Source: Bradyrhizobium tropiciagri
GTDB lineage: Bacteria > Pseudomonadota > Alphaproteobacteria > Rhizobiales > Xanthobacteraceae
Direction of reading: 5' to 3'
DNA length: 64,000 bases
Assembly (NCBI RefSeq): GCF_018130545.1
Contig: NZ_JAFCKF010000012.1
Coordinates: 62,001 to 126,000, forward strand
Shown here piece after piece: positions 1-11,308 of the stretch. Both the position numbers and the translations under genes were made by a program. The stretch's first letter is position 1; each line of letters begins with the position of its first letter. The notes under the pieces are model-generated. The model saw only the letters and a list, made by a program, of their open reading frames with translations. It did not search any database and was not told where the DNA came from.

Positions 1-670
1 GCTTCGGCTCCAGTCCGACCCGCTCGAAATATTGCTGCATCAGCATCCGCGTGCCTGACCCTTGCTCGCGGGTGATGAAGGTTTCATTGGCGAGCTCCGA
101 CGGGGCGACGTGCCGCCGCCGCGCCAGCCGATGGTCGGGTGCTGCGATGATGAAGTGCGGATGCCGGCCGAGCGGCTTCATCTCGACCTCGACATCGGCC
201 GGCGGCCTGCCCATGACCGCGATATCGAGGTCGTAGCCGCGCAGCGCGTCGCGGATCTCCTCGCGGTTGCCGATCCGCAGCGTGACCTCGATCTTGGGAA
301 AGCGGCGCGAGAACGCCGCGATCGCGAACGGCACGAAGTATTTCGCGGTCGAGACAGCGCCCATCGCGACGCGGCCGCCGCTGCGGCCGGCGATCATGTC
401 GAGCGATTGCTCGCAATCCTTCAGCGCCGCCTCGATCCGTTCCACCAGCGCCAGCACATGCGCGCCGGCATCGGTCAGCGCCATGCCGTCGCCGGTGCGC
501 TGGATCAGCGGCAATCCCGCCAGCGCCTGCAAATTGCGGAGCTGCAGCGTTACCGCGGGTTGCGTCAGGTTCAAGCGGTTGGCCGCCGAGGTGATCGAGC
601 CGGCCTCGTGCAGGGTCGACAATGCGCGCAACTGGCGGATGGTGAGGTCCCGCGTGAAGTTGCCAGCCAT
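1..670 (-). CDS. cbbR: CbbR, LysR-type regulator of the Calvin cycle operon (partial, C-terminus cut by window edge)
   Basis: Reading from the ATG at 668-670 towards base 1 gives 223 in-frame codons without a stop. The N-terminus (residues 8-66) is a LysR winged helix-turn-helix, with DLTIRQLRALSTLHEAGSIT followed by TQPAVTLQLRNLQ. The effector-binding domain starts near residue 92 and includes EQGSGTRMLMQQYFERVG. CbbR activates cbb genes in response to metabolites such as RuBP, NADPH or phosphoenolpyruvate, depending on species (family knowledge). It is divergent from cbbF across a 151-bp gap, the classical cbbR/cbb arrangement. The last third or so of the protein lies outside the window. 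Confidence 0.93.
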   Translation of the reverse strand, partial: MAGNFTRDLTIRQLRALSTLHEAGSITSAANRLNLTQPAVTLQLRNLQALAGLPLIQRTGDGMALTDAGAHVLALVERIEAALKDCEQSLDMIAGRSGGRVAMGAVSTAKYFVPFAIAAFSRRFPKIEVTLRIGNREEIRDALRGYDLDIAVMGRPPADVEVEMKPLGRHPHFIIAAPDHRLARRRHVAPSELANETFITREQGSGTRMLMQQYFERVGLEPK

Positions 671-821
671 ATGACAAGCTCCATAAGAAAAACTTTGCCC
701 AGACCCAAGATAATGAAATTTCCCTAATTGGGCAATTCGCGCGTTGATAGTGCCAGGGCGACTCCCCTGAGGTCGCCTCTCGAAGCCTCGGGACAGAGGG
801 CGCGATCATAGGGAGAGGCCG
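671..821. promoter_or_regulatory. Divergent cbbR/cbbF promoter region with a CbbR-type inverted repeat
   Basis: This 151-bp gap holds the inverted repeat TTGCCCA (695-701) / TGGGCAA (729-735), separated by 27 bp. Inside it lie AT-rich blocks containing AATT at 717-720 and 726-729. CbbR proteins bind paired T-N11-A type sites between cbbR and the cbb operon, so this is the probable operator (inference). A Shine-Dalgarno-like GGGAGAGG at 811-818 precedes the GTG start of cbbF. No core promoter could be assigned with confidence. Confidence 0.55.
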
Positions 822-1859
822 GTGGAGATTCGTCCTGCATTGCATGCCCATCTGGAGTGGCCGACGCGGCATAACCCGCTGCGCGCCGCGACCGTTGCGG
901 TGATCGAAGCGCTTGCTGCGGCCGCGATCGAGCTGTCGCGCACCATTGCCGCCGGACCGCTCGCCGGCATCGTCGGCGAGAGCGGCGGCGTCAATCCCGA
1001 CGGCGATCGCCAGAAGACCATCGACATCGTCGCCGACGGCCTGATGCGCGACGCGTTGCGTACCGCGCCGGTCGCCGCGCTGCTGTCGGAAGAGGCCGAG
1101 CTGCCGGAGACGCTCGATCCCGATGCGCCGCTCTGCGTCGCGATCGATCCGCTCGATGGATCGGCCAATCTCGAAAACAATATCTCGATCGGCACCATCT
1201 TCTCGATCCGGCCGAAGGGCAACGACATCCTCTCGACCTTCTTCGAGCCTGGCACCGCGCAGTGCGCCGCCGGCTGCTTCATCTACGGTCCGCAGACCGT
1301 GCTGGTGCTGGCGCTCGACCAGTGCGTCGACTGCTTCACGCTGGATCCGCGCAGCGGCGAGTTCGTCCTGACTGGGCGCGACCTGCGGGTGCCGCAGGAC
1401 GCCTCGGAGTTCGCCATCAATGCTTCGAACCGGCGGCACTGGAGCGGCCCGGTGCGCAATTATATCGACGACTGCCTCGCCGGGGTGAATGGCGAGCTCG
1501 GCCAGGATTTCAACATGCGCTGGATCGGCTCGCTGGTGGCGGAAGCCTACCGCATCCTGATGCGCGGCGGCGTGTTCCTGTATCCGGCGGATGCGCGCCA
1601 GGGTTATCGCGAAGGCCGCTTGCGCCTACTGTACGAGGCGCACCCGATCGCGTTGATCATGGAATGGGCCGGCGGCGCCGCGTCGAATGGCCGCTCGCGC
1701 ATCCTCGAATTGTCGGCACGCACGCCGCATCAGCGCGTGCCGCTGATCATGGGATCGACGCGCGCCGTGCGCGACGTCGATGCGATCCACCTGACCGTCG
1801 AGCCGTTGTTCGAGAGCAGCGATGCCCCGCTGTTCGCGCGGCGCGGCCTGTTCCGCTGA
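822..1859 (+). CDS. cbbF: Class I fructose-1,6-bisphosphatase (Calvin cycle)
   Basis: 345 residues. The enzyme removes the 1-phosphate from fructose-1,6-bisphosphate (and in many autotrophs from sedoheptulose-1,7-bisphosphate) during RuBP regeneration. Metal-binding residues are visible in LLSEEAE (87-93) and DPLDGSANLENN (109-120), the type I FBPase signature. The C-terminal substrate loop GRLRLLYEAHPIA lies near 264-276. The start is a GTG preceded at good distance by GGGAGAGG. It is the first gene of the cbb operon, only 11 bp before cbbP, and divergent from cbbR. Confidence 0.95.
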   Translation: MEIRPALHAHLEWPTRHNPLRAATVAVIEALAAAAIELSRTIAAGPLAGIVGESGGVNPDGDRQKTIDIVADGLMRDALRTAPVAALLSEEAELPETLDPDAPLCVAIDPLDGSANLENNISIGTIFSIRPKGNDILSTFFEPGTAQCAAGCFIYGPQTVLVLALDQCVDCFTLDPRSGEFVLTGRDLRVPQDASEFAINASNRRHWSGPVRNYIDDCLAGVNGELGQDFNMRWIGSLVAEAYRILMRGGVFLYPADARQGYREGRLRLLYEAHPIALIMEWAGGAASNGRSRILELSARTPHQRVPLIMGSTRAVRDVDAIHLTVEPLFESSDAPLFARRGLFR

Positions 1860-1870
1860 AGGGGGAACGT

Positions 1871-2746
1871 ATGTCTCGTCGACATCCCATCATCTCGATC
1901 ACCGGCTCCTCCGGCGCCGGCACCACCTCGGTGAAGAAGACGTTCGAGAACATCTTCCGCCGCGAGAACGTGGTCGCGGCCTACATCGAGGGCGACGCCT
2001 TCCACCGCTACGACCGTGCCGAGATGCGCAGCTTGATGTCGGAGAAGGCAGAGCGCGGCAACAAGCACTTCAGCCATTTCAGCCCCGAGACCAATCTGTT
2101 CGAAGAGCTGGAGAAGCTGTTCAGCGACTATGCCGAGACCGGCACCGGAACGACGCGGCACTATGTGCACGACGAGGAGGAGGCACGGCTCTACGGCGCC
2201 AAGCCCGGCACCTTCACCGCCTGGGAGGCACTGCCGGAGAATTCCGACCTGCTGTTCTACGAGGGCCTGCATGGCGCCGTGGTCACCGACAAGGTGAATG
2301 TCGCGCAGCACGCGGATCTCAAGATCGGCGTCGTGCCGGTCATCAACCTCGAATGGATCCAAAAGCTGCATCGCGATCGCAGCCATCGCGGCTACTCCAC
2401 CGAGGCGGTGACCGACACCATCCTGCGCCGCATGCCGGACTACGTGAATTACATCTGCCCGCAATTCACCGAGACCGACATCAACTTCCAGCGCGTGCCG
2501 ACGGTCGACACGTCGAACCCGTTCATCGCGCGCTGGATCCCGACCCCGGATGAATCGATGGTCGTGATCCGCCTGAAGAATCCGCGCGGCATCGATTTCC
2601 CCTATCTGCTCTCGATGATCCCGAACAGCTTCATGTCGCGTGCCAATTCGATCGTGGTGCACGGCGCCAAGCTCGACCTCGCGATGCAGCTGATCCTGAC
2701 CCCGCTGATCCTGCAACTGATCGAACGAAAGAGGCGAACGATATGA
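1871..2746 (+). CDS. cbbP: Phosphoribulokinase
   Basis: 291 residues. It phosphorylates ribulose-5-phosphate to RuBP using ATP. The Walker A loop GSSGAGTTS is at residues 12-20. The PRK-specific segment [20 protein letters not shown] lies in the middle, and the chain length matches the octameric proteobacterial (class I) PRK. The ATG at 1871 follows GGGGGAACGT; in-frame codons further upstream only read through cbbF in another frame. The stop overlaps the cbbT start (ATGA at 2743-2746), so the two genes are translationally coupled. Confidence 0.97.
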   Translation: MSRRHPIISITGSSGAGTTSVKKTFENIFRRENVVAAYIEGDAFHRYDRAEMRSLMSEKAERGNKHFSHFSPETNLFEELEKLFSDYAETGTGTTRHYVHDEEEARLYGAKPGTFTAWEALPENSDLLFYEGLHGAVVTDKVNVAQHADLKIGVVPVINLEWIQKLHRDRSHRGYSTEAVTDTILRRMPDYVNYICPQFTETDINFQRVPTVDTSNPFIARWIPTPDESMVVIRLKNPRGIDFPYLLSMIPNSFMSRANSIVVHGAKLDLAMQLILTPLILQLIERKRRTI

Positions 2747-4767
2747 CGACCGCACTTGCGTCCGTTGCGAGCCGCCCCGACATCAGCCATGACGAGATGG
2801 CCAACGCCATCCGCTTCCTCGCCATCGACGCGGTGGAGCAGGCGAAGTCCGGCCATCCCGGCATGCCGATGGGCATGGCTGATGTCGCCACCGTGCTGTT
2901 CACCGACTTCCTGAAGTTCGACCCGGCCGATCCGGCCTGGCCCGACCGCGACCGCTTCGTGCTGTCGGCCGGTCACGGCTCGATGCTGCTCTATGCGCTG
3001 CTCTATCTGACGGGCTACGAGAGCATGACGGTCGATCAGCTCAAGGCTTTCCGTCAATGGGGATCGCAGACCCCAGGCCATCCCGAGTATGGCCATACGC
3101 CTGGCGTCGAGACCACGACGGGACCGCTCGGACAGGGGATTGCGACCGCGGTCGGCATGGCGCTTGCCGAGCGGCTGATGAATGCCCGCTTCGGTGACGA
3201 GCTCGTCGACCACTACACCTATGTGATCGCCGGCGACGGCTGCCTGATGGAAGGCCTCAGCCATGAGGCAATCTCGCTGGCCGGCCATCTGCGGCTCAAT
3301 CGCCTGATCGTGCTGTTCGACGACAACCGCATCTCGATCGACGGCGCGACTTCGCTGTCCTGCTCGGACGACCAGGCCGCACGGTTTCGGGCCAGCGGCT
3401 GGAATGTGTGCCGCATCGACGGCCACGATCCGGAAGCGATTTCCGCGGCGATCAAGCAGGCGCGAGCGAGCGATCGTCCGTCGCTGATCGCCTGCCGGAC
3501 GGTGATCGGGTTCGGCGCGCCGAACCGGCAGGGCAGCGAGAAGGTGCATGGCGCGCCGCTCGGTGCCGACGAGGTGGCGAAGACCCGCAGCGCGCTGCGC
3601 TGGCCGTATCCGGCCTTCGAGATTCCCGATGCGGTGCTCGCCGAGTGGCGCGAGCTCGGCGGTCGCGGCCGTGACGCGCGGCGGGCCTGGATCGAGCGCT
3701 CGCGTGCCGCTTGCAAGGCGGACAAGGGCGAGCGGTCTCCGTTCCACGATGCGCTGAACCGGAAACTGCCCTGCACCTATACCAAGGCGATGGCCGCGCT
3801 CGTCGAGCGCTTTGCGACCGAGCGGCCGAAGCTCGCCACGCGACAGGCCTCGCAGCAGGTGATCGACGTGATCGCGGAAGCGCTGCCCAATCTGCTGGGC
3901 GGCTCGGCCGACCTGACGCACTCCAACCTGACGCAGGCGAAGTCGCAGGTCTCGGTGCGGCCCGAAACGCTCGACGGCAGCTACATCCACTACGGCATCC
4001 GCGAGCATGGCATGGCCGCGGCGATGAACGGCATCGCGCTGCATGGCGGGTTCATCCCCTATGGAGGCACCTTCCTCAGCTTCGCCGATTACAGCCGGCC
4101 GGCGATCCGCATGGCGGCGCTGATGGGGATCCGCGTCGTCCACGTGATGACCCACGATTCGATCGGGCTCGGCGAAGACGGGCCGACGCATCAGCCGGTC
4201 GAGCATCTGGCGGCGCTGCGCGCGATCCCGAACGTCCTGGTGTTCCGCCCGGCCGATGCGGTCGAGACGGCGGAAGCCTGGGACTGCGCGCTGAAGGCGG
4301 AGAGTTCGCCGTCGATCCTCTGCCTGTCGCGGCAGGCACTGCCGACGGTTCGCACCGAAATCAAGGATAACCAGGTCGCGCTCGGCGCCTACGTTCTCGT
4401 CGAGCCGTCCTTCGCGCGTGACGTCACCCTGATTGCAACGGGTTCGGAGGTGGCGATCGCGCTCGAAGCCGCAAGGCTGCTGGCGGAAGACGGAGTACAG
4501 GCCGCGGTCGTCTCGGCCCCGTGCTTCGATCTGTTCCGCCAGCAGCCGAGCGACTATCGCGCCAAAGTTCTGGGCAGCGCGCCGCGCGTCGGCGTGGAAG
4601 CTGCGGTCGAGGGCGACTGGGCACGCTGGCTCGGTGACAACGGAGCCTTCGTGGGCATGACCGGCTTCGGCGCCTCCGCACCGGCCGACGTGCTGTACCG
4701 CGAATTCGGCATCACGCCCGCGGCAATCACTGCTGCAGCAAAACAGCTCATGCAACGAGCGAATTGA
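2743..4767 (+). CDS. cbbT: Transketolase
   Basis: 674 residues, the normal length for a bacterial transketolase. It moves two-carbon ketol units between sugar phosphates in the regeneration arm of the Calvin cycle. The N-terminal thiamine diphosphate module shows [16 protein letters not shown] and the TPP motif [13 protein letters not shown], starting near residue 164 and ending near the DDNRISIDG segment. The Pyr domain has [10 protein letters not shown] and the conserved [19 protein letters not shown]. It overlaps cbbP by 4 bp and ends 15 bp before cbbA. A housekeeping copy is usual elsewhere in such genomes; operon position makes this the cbb copy. Confidence 0.96.
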   Translation: MTTALASVASRPDISHDEMANAIRFLAIDAVEQAKSGHPGMPMGMADVATVLFTDFLKFDPADPAWPDRDRFVLSAGHGSMLLYALLYLTGYESMTVDQLKAFRQWGSQTPGHPEYGHTPGVETTTGPLGQGIATAVGMALAERLMNARFGDELVDHYTYVIAGDGCLMEGLSHEAISLAGHLRLNRLIVLFDDNRISIDGATSLSCSDDQAARFRASGWNVCRIDGHDPEAISAAIKQARASDRPSLIACRTVIGFGAPNRQGSEKVHGAPLGADEVAKTRSALRWPYPAFEIPDAVLAEWRELGGRGRDARRAWIERSRAACKADKGERSPFHDALNRKLPCTYTKAMAALVERFATERPKLATRQASQQVIDVIAEALPNLLGGSADLTHSNLTQAKSQVSVRPETLDGSYIHYGIREHGMAAAMNGIALHGGFIPYGGTFLSFADYSRPAIRMAALMGIRVVHVMTHDSIGLGEDGPTHQPVEHLAALRAIPNVLVFRPADAVETAEAWDCALKAESSPSILCLSRQALPTVRTEIKDNQVALGAYVLVEPSFARDVTLIATGSEVAIALEAARLLAEDGVQAAVVSAPCFDLFRQQPSDYRAKVLGSAPRVGVEAAVEGDWARWLGDNGAFVGMTGFGASAPADVLYREFGITPAAITAAAKQLMQRAN

Positions 4768-4782
4768 AAGGAGGACGCCACG

Positions 4783-5865
4783 ATGGCGCGGATCACACTG
4801 AGGCAATTGCTGGACCACGCCGCCGAACGCGGCTACGGCGTGCCGGCCTTCAACATCAACAACATGGAGCAGGGTCTCGCCATCATGGAGGCGGCGGCCG
4901 CCTGCGATGCGCCGGTCATCATCCAGGCCTCGCGCGGCGCGCGGTCCTATGCCAACGACATCATGCTGGCGAAGATGATCGATGCGCTGGAGGAGATGTA
5001 TCCGCAGATCCCGCTCTGCCTGCATCTCGATCACGGCAATGAAGAGGCGACCTGCGCCACCGCGATCCGCTACGGCTTCACCTCCGTGATGATGGACGGC
5101 TCGCTGAAGGCCGACGCCAAGACCGCCGCCGACTATGACTACAATGTCGATATCACCCGGCGGGTGGTCGACATGGCGCATTGGGTCGGCGCGTCGGTCG
5201 AAGGCGAGCTCGGCGTGCTCGGCTCGCTCGAGCATGGCGGCGGCGAGCAGGAGGACGGCCACGGCGTCGAAGGCACGGTGAGCCATGATCAGCTGCTCAC
5301 CGATCCCGACCAGGCGGTCGATTTCGTCCGCGCCACCAAGGTCGACGCGCTGGCGATCGCGATGGGCACCTCGCACGGCGCCTACAAGTTCACGCGCAAG
5401 CCTGACGGCGAGATCCTGGCGATGCGCGTGGTCGAGGAGATCCACACCCGCCTGCCCAACACGCATCTAGTCATGCACGGCTCGTCCTCGGTACCGCAGC
5501 CGCTGCAGGACATGTTCAACCAGTTCGGCGGCGAGATGCCGCAGACCTGGGGCGTGCCGGTCGAGGAGATCGTCCGCGGCATCAAGCACGGCGTGCGCAA
5601 GGTCAATATCGACACCGATTGCCGGCTGGCGATGGCGGCGGCCTTCCGCAAGGTCGCCACGCAGTCGAAGAGCGAGTTCGATCCGCGCAAATTCCTCAAG
5701 CCTGCGATGGATGCGTTGCGCGAACTCTGCCGTGACCGCTTCGAGCAGTTCGGCACCGCCGGCAATGCCGCCAGGATCAAGGTGGTCGCACTGCCTGAAA
5801 TGGCCCGTCGCTACCGCGCCGGCGCACTCGACCCGCAGATTGGAAAGATGACCCAGGCCGCCTGA
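4783..5865 (+). CDS. cbbA: Class II fructose-bisphosphate aldolase, Calvin cycle subtype
   Basis: 360 residues. This zinc-dependent aldolase condenses glyceraldehyde-3-phosphate and DHAP (in CbbA also erythrose-4-phosphate and DHAP). The zinc/catalytic motif HLDHGN is at residues 81-86, preceded by the N-terminal [18 protein letters not shown] and the [10 protein letters not shown] segment near the C-terminus are typical of the CbbA/Fba subtype. A clear AAAGGAGG ribosome binding site precedes the ATG. It is the fourth gene of the operon, 30 bp before cbbL. Confidence 0.96.
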   Translation: MARITLRQLLDHAAERGYGVPAFNINNMEQGLAIMEAAAACDAPVIIQASRGARSYANDIMLAKMIDALEEMYPQIPLCLHLDHGNEEATCATAIRYGFTSVMMDGSLKADAKTAADYDYNVDITRRVVDMAHWVGASVEGELGVLGSLEHGGGEQEDGHGVEGTVSHDQLLTDPDQAVDFVRATKVDALAIAMGTSHGAYKFTRKPDGEILAMRVVEEIHTRLPNTHLVMHGSSSVPQPLQDMFNQFGGEMPQTWGVPVEEIVRGIKHGVRKVNIDTDCRLAMAAAFRKVATQSKSEFDPRKFLKPAMDALRELCRDRFEQFGTAGNAARIKVVALPEMARRYRAGALDPQIGKMTQAA

Positions 5866-7359
<1,494 letters not shown>

Positions 7360-7380
7360 CGCAGTGAAAGGAGAATCGAC

Positions 7381-7806
7381 ATGAGAGTGACCCAAGGCTG
7401 CTATTCTTTCCTGCCCGATCTCACCGATGAGCAGATCGCAGCGCAGGTGCAATACTGCCTCGACAAGGGCTGGGCGGTGAACATCGAGTTCACCGACGAC
7501 CCGCATCCCCGCAATACTTATTGGGACATGTGGGGCCTGCCGATGTTCGACCTGCGCGATGCCGCCGGCATCATGAAGGAGCTCGCCGATTGCCGCCGTG
7601 TCTATGGAGACCGCTACATCCGCATGAGCGGGTTCGATTCTTCCCATGGCTGGGAGTCCGTGCGCATCTCTTTCATCGTCAACCGGCCAAAGAACGAGCC
7701 CGGCTTCCGCCTCGAGCGGCAAGAGGTCGGCGGCCGCAGCGTTAGCTATACGACCAGGGCTTACGCGCTGGATCGCCCCGAGGGCGAGCGCTACGCAGAT
7801 CAGTAA
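7381..7806 (+). CDS. cbbS: RuBisCO small subunit, form IC
   Basis: 141 residues. It caps the L8S8 RuBisCO holoenzyme. The N-terminus [19 protein letters not shown] and the core [22 protein letters not shown] are typical of red-type small subunits. The C-terminal part, with [20 protein letters not shown], is the beta-hairpin extension that distinguishes red-type from green-type small subunits. A strong AAAGGAG site precedes the start. It is followed within 61 bp by a perfect 12-bp hairpin, before cbbX. Confidence 0.97.
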   Translation: MRVTQGCYSFLPDLTDEQIAAQVQYCLDKGWAVNIEFTDDPHPRNTYWDMWGLPMFDLRDAAGIMKELADCRRVYGDRYIRMSGFDSSHGWESVRISFIVNRPKNEPGFRLERQEVGGRSVSYTTRAYALDRPEGERYADQ

Positions 7807-7866
7807 CCGCGTCCGGTTGGCAAGCCAGACGGGTTGCTCCCTCGACCGCCTGGTCCGGATGCACTT

Positions 7867-7900
7867 CTCCGTCGTCGCCGCAGCGACGACGGAGCTTTTC
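7867..7900 (+). terminator. Strong hairpin with short T-tract between cbbS and cbbX
   Basis: A perfect 12-bp stem, CTCCGTCGTCGC (7867-7878) paired with GCGACGACGGAG (7883-7894), has a four-base CGCA loop and is followed by CTTTTC. cbbX starts 22 bp after the stem and belongs to the same gene set. It may therefore be a partial terminator or an mRNA 3'-end stabiliser that keeps cbbLS message more abundant than the activase message (inference). Confidence 0.7.
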
Positions 7901-7916
7901 TGAAAGCGAGAGGATA

Positions 7917-8849
7917 ATGACGCAAGCGCAAGAACAGATTAGCGAACAAATCCGCCAGACCCCGCCCGAGACCATCGATCTCCGGCATGAATTCGCCGAC
8001 CTCGGCATCGGAAATGTGCTCGACCAGCTCGATTCCGAATTGATCGGCCTCAAGCCTGTAAAGACCCGCATCCGTGAGATCGCCTCTCTGCTGCTGGTCG
8101 AACGCATCAGGCAGAAGATGGCGTTGGCGACGACATTCCCGACCCTGCACATGTCGTTCACCGGCAATCCCGGCACCGGCAAGACCACGGTTGCGCTGCG
8201 GATGGCCGGCATCCTGCACAAGCTCGGCTTCGTGCGCCGCGGCCACGTCATCAGCGTCACGCGCGATGACCTCGTCGGGCAATATATCGGCCACACCGCG
8301 CCGAAGACCAAGGAGATCTTGAAGAAGGCGATGGGCGGCGTGCTGTTCATCGACGAGGCCTATTACCTCTACCGTCCCGAGAACGAGCGCGACTACGGCC
8401 AGGAGGCGATCGAGATCCTGTTGCAGATCATGGAAGCGCAGCGCGAGGATCTGGTGGTGATCCTGGCCGGCTATGGCGACCGCATGGAGAAATTCTTCCA
8501 GAGCAATCCAGGCTTCCGCTCCCGGATCGCACATCACATCGACTTCCCGGACTATTCGGATGGCGAGCTGCTCTGGATCGCCGAATTGATGTTGCAGCAG
8601 CAGAATTATCGCTTTTCTCCGGAAGCACGCGAGGCCTTCACCCGGTACATCGGCATCCGCAAGGAACAGCCGCTGTTCTCCAATGCCCGCTCGATCCGCA
8701 ACGCGCTCGATCGCATCCGGCTACGCCAGGCCAACCGGATCGTGGCGAAGCTCGACCGCACGCTCACGGCCGACGACGTGATGTCGATCGAGGCCGGCGA
8801 CGTGCTGGCCAGCCGCGTGTTCGCGAAAGGGGCGGACGAGGGGCGATGA
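7917..8849 (+). CDS. cbbX: CbbX, red-type RuBisCO activase (AAA+ ATPase)
   Basis: 310 residues. This hexameric AAA+ enzyme uses ATP to pull on the RuBisCO large subunit C-terminus and remove inhibitory sugar phosphates. Walker [10 protein letters not shown] is at 83-91, Walker B VLFIDEAY at 142-149, and the pore loop YIGHTAPKT lies between them. The arginine-finger region lies near SNPGFRSRI. It sits behind cbbS and a hairpin. Its stop overlaps the cbbY start (ATGA), matching the functional link between activase and inhibitor phosphatase. Confidence 0.96.
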   Translation: MTQAQEQISEQIRQTPPETIDLRHEFADLGIGNVLDQLDSELIGLKPVKTRIREIASLLLVERIRQKMALATTFPTLHMSFTGNPGTGKTTVALRMAGILHKLGFVRRGHVISVTRDDLVGQYIGHTAPKTKEILKKAMGGVLFIDEAYYLYRPENERDYGQEAIEILLQIMEAQREDLVVILAGYGDRMEKFFQSNPGFRSRIAHHIDFPDYSDGELLWIAELMLQQQNYRFSPEAREAFTRYIGIRKEQPLFSNARSIRNALDRIRLRQANRIVAKLDRTLTADDVMSIEAGDVLASRVFAKGADEGR

Positions 8850-9562
8850 ACCACGCGCTCGCGACGATCCGGACTGCCGGGATGCGCGATATCATCGCTG
8901 GCGCGCGTGCCCTGATCTTCGATGTCGACGGCACGCTCGCCGAGACGGAAGAGGTGCATCGCCGCGCCTTCAATGAGGCGTTTGCCGAAGCCGGCCTCGA
9001 CTGGTTCTGGGATCAGGTCACCTACGCGCGGCTGCTTCGCACAGCCGGCGGCAAGGAGCGCATCCGCGCCTTCGACCAACGCAACGCGGTTCCGTCGCTG
9101 ACATTCGCTGAGATCGCCGACCTGCACAGGATCAAGACCGCGCGCTACGCCGCTCTGATTGCGGGCGGCAGCTGCCCTTTGCGGCCCGGCGTCCGGGCCT
9201 GGCTCGCCGGCGCCCGCCGTCGCGGCCAGCGTCTGGCGATCGCGACGACGACCTCGCATGGTAATATCGATGCGCTGCTCTCGGTCGCGCTCGGGCTTGA
9301 TTGGGCCGATCTGTTCGAGACGATCGTCGCCGGCGACGACGTGCCGCGAAAGAAGCCGGCGCCCGATGTCTATATCGAGGTTCTGGCGCGGCTCGGGCTC
9401 GGGCCGGCGGATTGCATCGCCGTCGAGGATTCCGGCAACGGCCTCGCCGCCGCGGCGGGGGCGGGCATCCCCGTCGTCATCACCCGCAGCACCTATTTCA
9501 GCGACGACGATTTTGCCGAGGCATTGCTTGTTGTCGACGATCTCTCGGAGATCGATGCCTGA
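8846..9562 (+). CDS. cbbY: CbbY, HAD phosphatase for xylulose-1,5-bisphosphate
   Basis: 238 residues. The HAD motif I is FDVDGT (25-30). Nucleophile Asp26 and acid/base Asp28 are present, followed by [19 protein letters not shown] and the CbbY-specific WFWD and GGKERI segments. In Rhodobacter sphaeroides, CbbY dephosphorylates xylulose-1,5-bisphosphate, a misfire product that inhibits RuBisCO, and so works with CbbX (known). HAD motifs III/IV appear as KKPAPDVY and AVEDSGNG. It overlaps cbbX by 4 bp and ends the recognisable cbb operon. cbbZ-type phosphoglycolate phosphatase is the alternative, but the motifs favour CbbY. Confidence 0.9.
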   Translation: MNHALATIRTAGMRDIIAGARALIFDVDGTLAETEEVHRRAFNEAFAEAGLDWFWDQVTYARLLRTAGGKERIRAFDQRNAVPSLTFAEIADLHRIKTARYAALIAGGSCPLRPGVRAWLAGARRRGQRLAIATTTSHGNIDALLSVALGLDWADLFETIVAGDDVPRKKPAPDVYIEVLARLGLGPADCIAVEDSGNGLAAAAGAGIPVVITRSTYFSDDDFAEALLVVDDLSEIDA

Positions 9563-9602
9563 AGGCCGCGGCCGCCGCCGGCTAGCAGCTCCAATTAATT
9601 TC

Positions 9603-9910
9603 TTCGGATAGTGAAATAAATGGCGCTTGCATCCCTAGCATAGTAAGGGCACAATCTCACCGAAGGTTGCCAGAAGCAGCAATGCCACCGAATTGGCTGG
9701 TGGACTGACAAGCAATTCCGGGAGACTGCGCCTCATGATCCCTTGCTCTCCGATAAATTTATTCGGATAGTGAAATAAATGACCAGTCGGTGCTTGCATC
9801 CGTGAGGGCGCCATCCACCATAAGTTGCCAGAGGCAAGTGCTGCATCACCAGATGTTCTGGCGGGCGCTGGCGTTTGCCAGCGATTGCGGGAGGCGGGCG
9901 CCTCATAATC
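9603..9910. repeat. Imperfect tandem duplication of about 160 bp in noncoding DNA
   Basis: Two diverged copies lie side by side. Both begin with the identical 20-mer TTCGGATAGTGAAATAAATG (9603-9622 and 9762-9781). Shared blocks continue in the same order: GCTTGCATCC (9625 / 9792), GTTGCCAGA (9666 / 9824), a CGGGAG-like block, and GCGCCTCAT (9728 / 9898). Block offsets range from 158 to 170 bp, so the copies have accumulated indels. Each copy is led by an AT-rich palindrome: AATTAATT at 9593-9600, and ATAAATTTAT at 9753-9762. No convincing reading frame runs through either copy. Confidence 0.75.
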
Positions 9911-10174
9911 TTCCACCTCATCCGTCCCACGACGTGAATCGCGGGTGAACCCGGCATGGCAGGATCGACTTGGCTGATCAACATGGCTGATCGTGTGGAG
10001 CGAGCATTGGCGCTGTTGACGGGTTCAATCCACATCCCGCAATTTCGGTTGGCGACTATCCCGGTGCCGATCCGGCATCGTCGTAGATCTGCGGCCAGCC
10101 CACCAATGATAGCGGTCGATTGACGCTGTCCAAGACAACGATAACCAACTCAAAAAGAACCGAGGGAGCGAAGC
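9911..10174. other. Noncoding leader between the duplication and chvE
   Basis: No supported gene was seen here. A direct repeat GGCTGATC occurs at 9972-9979 and 9985-9992, a 13-bp period that could be half-sites of a regulator. The chvE start at 10175 is preceded by GAGGGAGCGAAGC. The chvE promoter must lie in this stretch or in the duplication just upstream, but no core promoter could be assigned. Confidence 0.4.
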
Positions 10175-11242
10175 ATGTTCAAATTGAAGACCACCTTGTT
10201 CGCGTTGGCGTTGGCAGGTCTCTCCGTGACCGCGTCGGATGCGTTCGCCCAGAGCAAGGCCACCATCGGCATCGCGATGCCGACCAAGTCGTCGGCGCGC
10301 TGGATCGACGACGGCAACAACATGGTCAAGGTGCTGAAGGAGCGCGGCTACGGCACCGACCTGCAATATGCCGAGGACGACATTCCGAACCAGCTCTCCC
10401 AGGTCGAGAACATGGTGACCAAGGGTGCTAAGGTGCTGGTCATCGCAGCCATCGACGGCACCACGCTGTCCGACGCGCTGAAGCAGGCCAAGGCCCAGGG
10501 CATTACGGTGATCGCCTATGACCGGCTGATCCGCGACACCCCCAATGTCGATTACTACGCGACCTTCGACAATTTCCAGGTCGGCGTGCTGCAGGCGAGT
10601 TCGATCGTAAATGCACTGGGGCTGAAGGACGGCAAGGGTCCCTTCAATATCGAGCTGTTCGGCGGCTCGCCCGACGACAACAATGCCTACTTCTTCTACG
10701 ACGGTGCGATGTCGGTGCTGAAGCCGTATATCGACAGCGGCAAGCTCGTGGTCGGTAGCGGCCAGATGGGGATGAACAAGGTCGCCACCTTGCGCTGGGA
10801 TGGCGCGACCGCGCAGGCGCGGATGGACAATCTGCTCAGCGCGTTCTACGGCAAGAAGCGCGTCGATGCGGTGCTGTCGCCCTATGACGGCCTGTCGATC
10901 GGCATCATTTCCTCGCTGAAGAGCGTCGGCTACGGCAGCAAGGACCAGCCGATGCCGTACATCAGCGGGCAGGATGCAGAGGTGCCCTCGATCAAGGCGA
11001 TGCTGCGCGGCGAACAGTACTCGACGATCTTCAAGGACACTCGCGACCTCGCCAAGGTCACGGCCGACATGGTCGATGCCGTGCTGAGCAAGAAGGAGGT
11101 CAGCGTCAACGACACCAAGACCTACAACAACGGGGTCAAGGTGGTTCCGTCCTATCTGCTCAAGCCGGTCGTGGTGGACAAGACAAATTGGGAGAAAGTC
11201 CTGATTGACAGCGGCTACTATAAGCGCTCGCAATTCGACTAG
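10175..11242 (+). CDS. chvE: ChvE-type periplasmic multiple-monosaccharide-binding protein
   Basis: 355 residues with a cleavable signal peptide of about 26 residues ending AFAQ. The mature N-terminus contains [18 protein letters not shown], and the body has [19 protein letters not shown] and [10 protein letters not shown], all hallmark segments of Agrobacterium ChvE. ChvE binds glucose, galactose, arabinose, xylose and related sugars for the GguAB ABC transporter. In Agrobacterium it also serves the VirA/chemotaxis pathways (known). The gene is followed by the ATPase after 66 bp. The annotation XylF is possible in automated pipelines, but similarity to ChvE looks stronger. Confidence 0.92.
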   Translation: MFKLKTTLFALALAGLSVTASDAFAQSKATIGIAMPTKSSARWIDDGNNMVKVLKERGYGTDLQYAEDDIPNQLSQVENMVTKGAKVLVIAAIDGTTLSDALKQAKAQGITVIAYDRLIRDTPNVDYYATFDNFQVGVLQASSIVNALGLKDGKGPFNIELFGGSPDDNNAYFFYDGAMSVLKPYIDSGKLVVGSGQMGMNKVATLRWDGATAQARMDNLLSAFYGKKRVDAVLSPYDGLSIGIISSLKSVGYGSKDQPMPYISGQDAEVPSIKAMLRGEQYSTIFKDTRDLAKVTADMVDAVLSKKEVSVNDTKTYNNGVKVVPSYLLKPVVVDKTNWEKVLIDSGYYKRSQFD

Positions 11243-11308
11243 GGCGCACAGCCGGGTGAGCGGCGGCGAACCATGTCGAGGCCGATCGACGCTGCAGGAC
11301 ATGATCCG

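Noticed and set aside
84-1439. Long minus-strand open frame spanning the cbbR start and cbbF
   Set aside because: Its product is Arg/Ala/Gly-rich with no family motifs, and it runs antisense to a clear FBPase gene and out of frame with cbbR. It is a GC-driven shadow frame.
1262-1870. Upstream extension of the phosphoribulokinase frame into cbbF
   Set aside because: The extension reads cbbF in another frame. The conserved PRK N-terminus starts at the ATG at 1871 with a ribosome binding site.
2602-5466. 954-codon minus-strand open frame opposite cbbT and cbbA
   Set aside because: Antisense to two conserved genes, with biased low-complexity composition and no recognisable domain.
9635-10035. 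Two short minus-strand frames (93 and 100 codons) in the cbbY-chvE gap
   Set aside because: They cross the imperfect duplication without preserving frame between copies, and show no conserved motif or good ribosome binding site.
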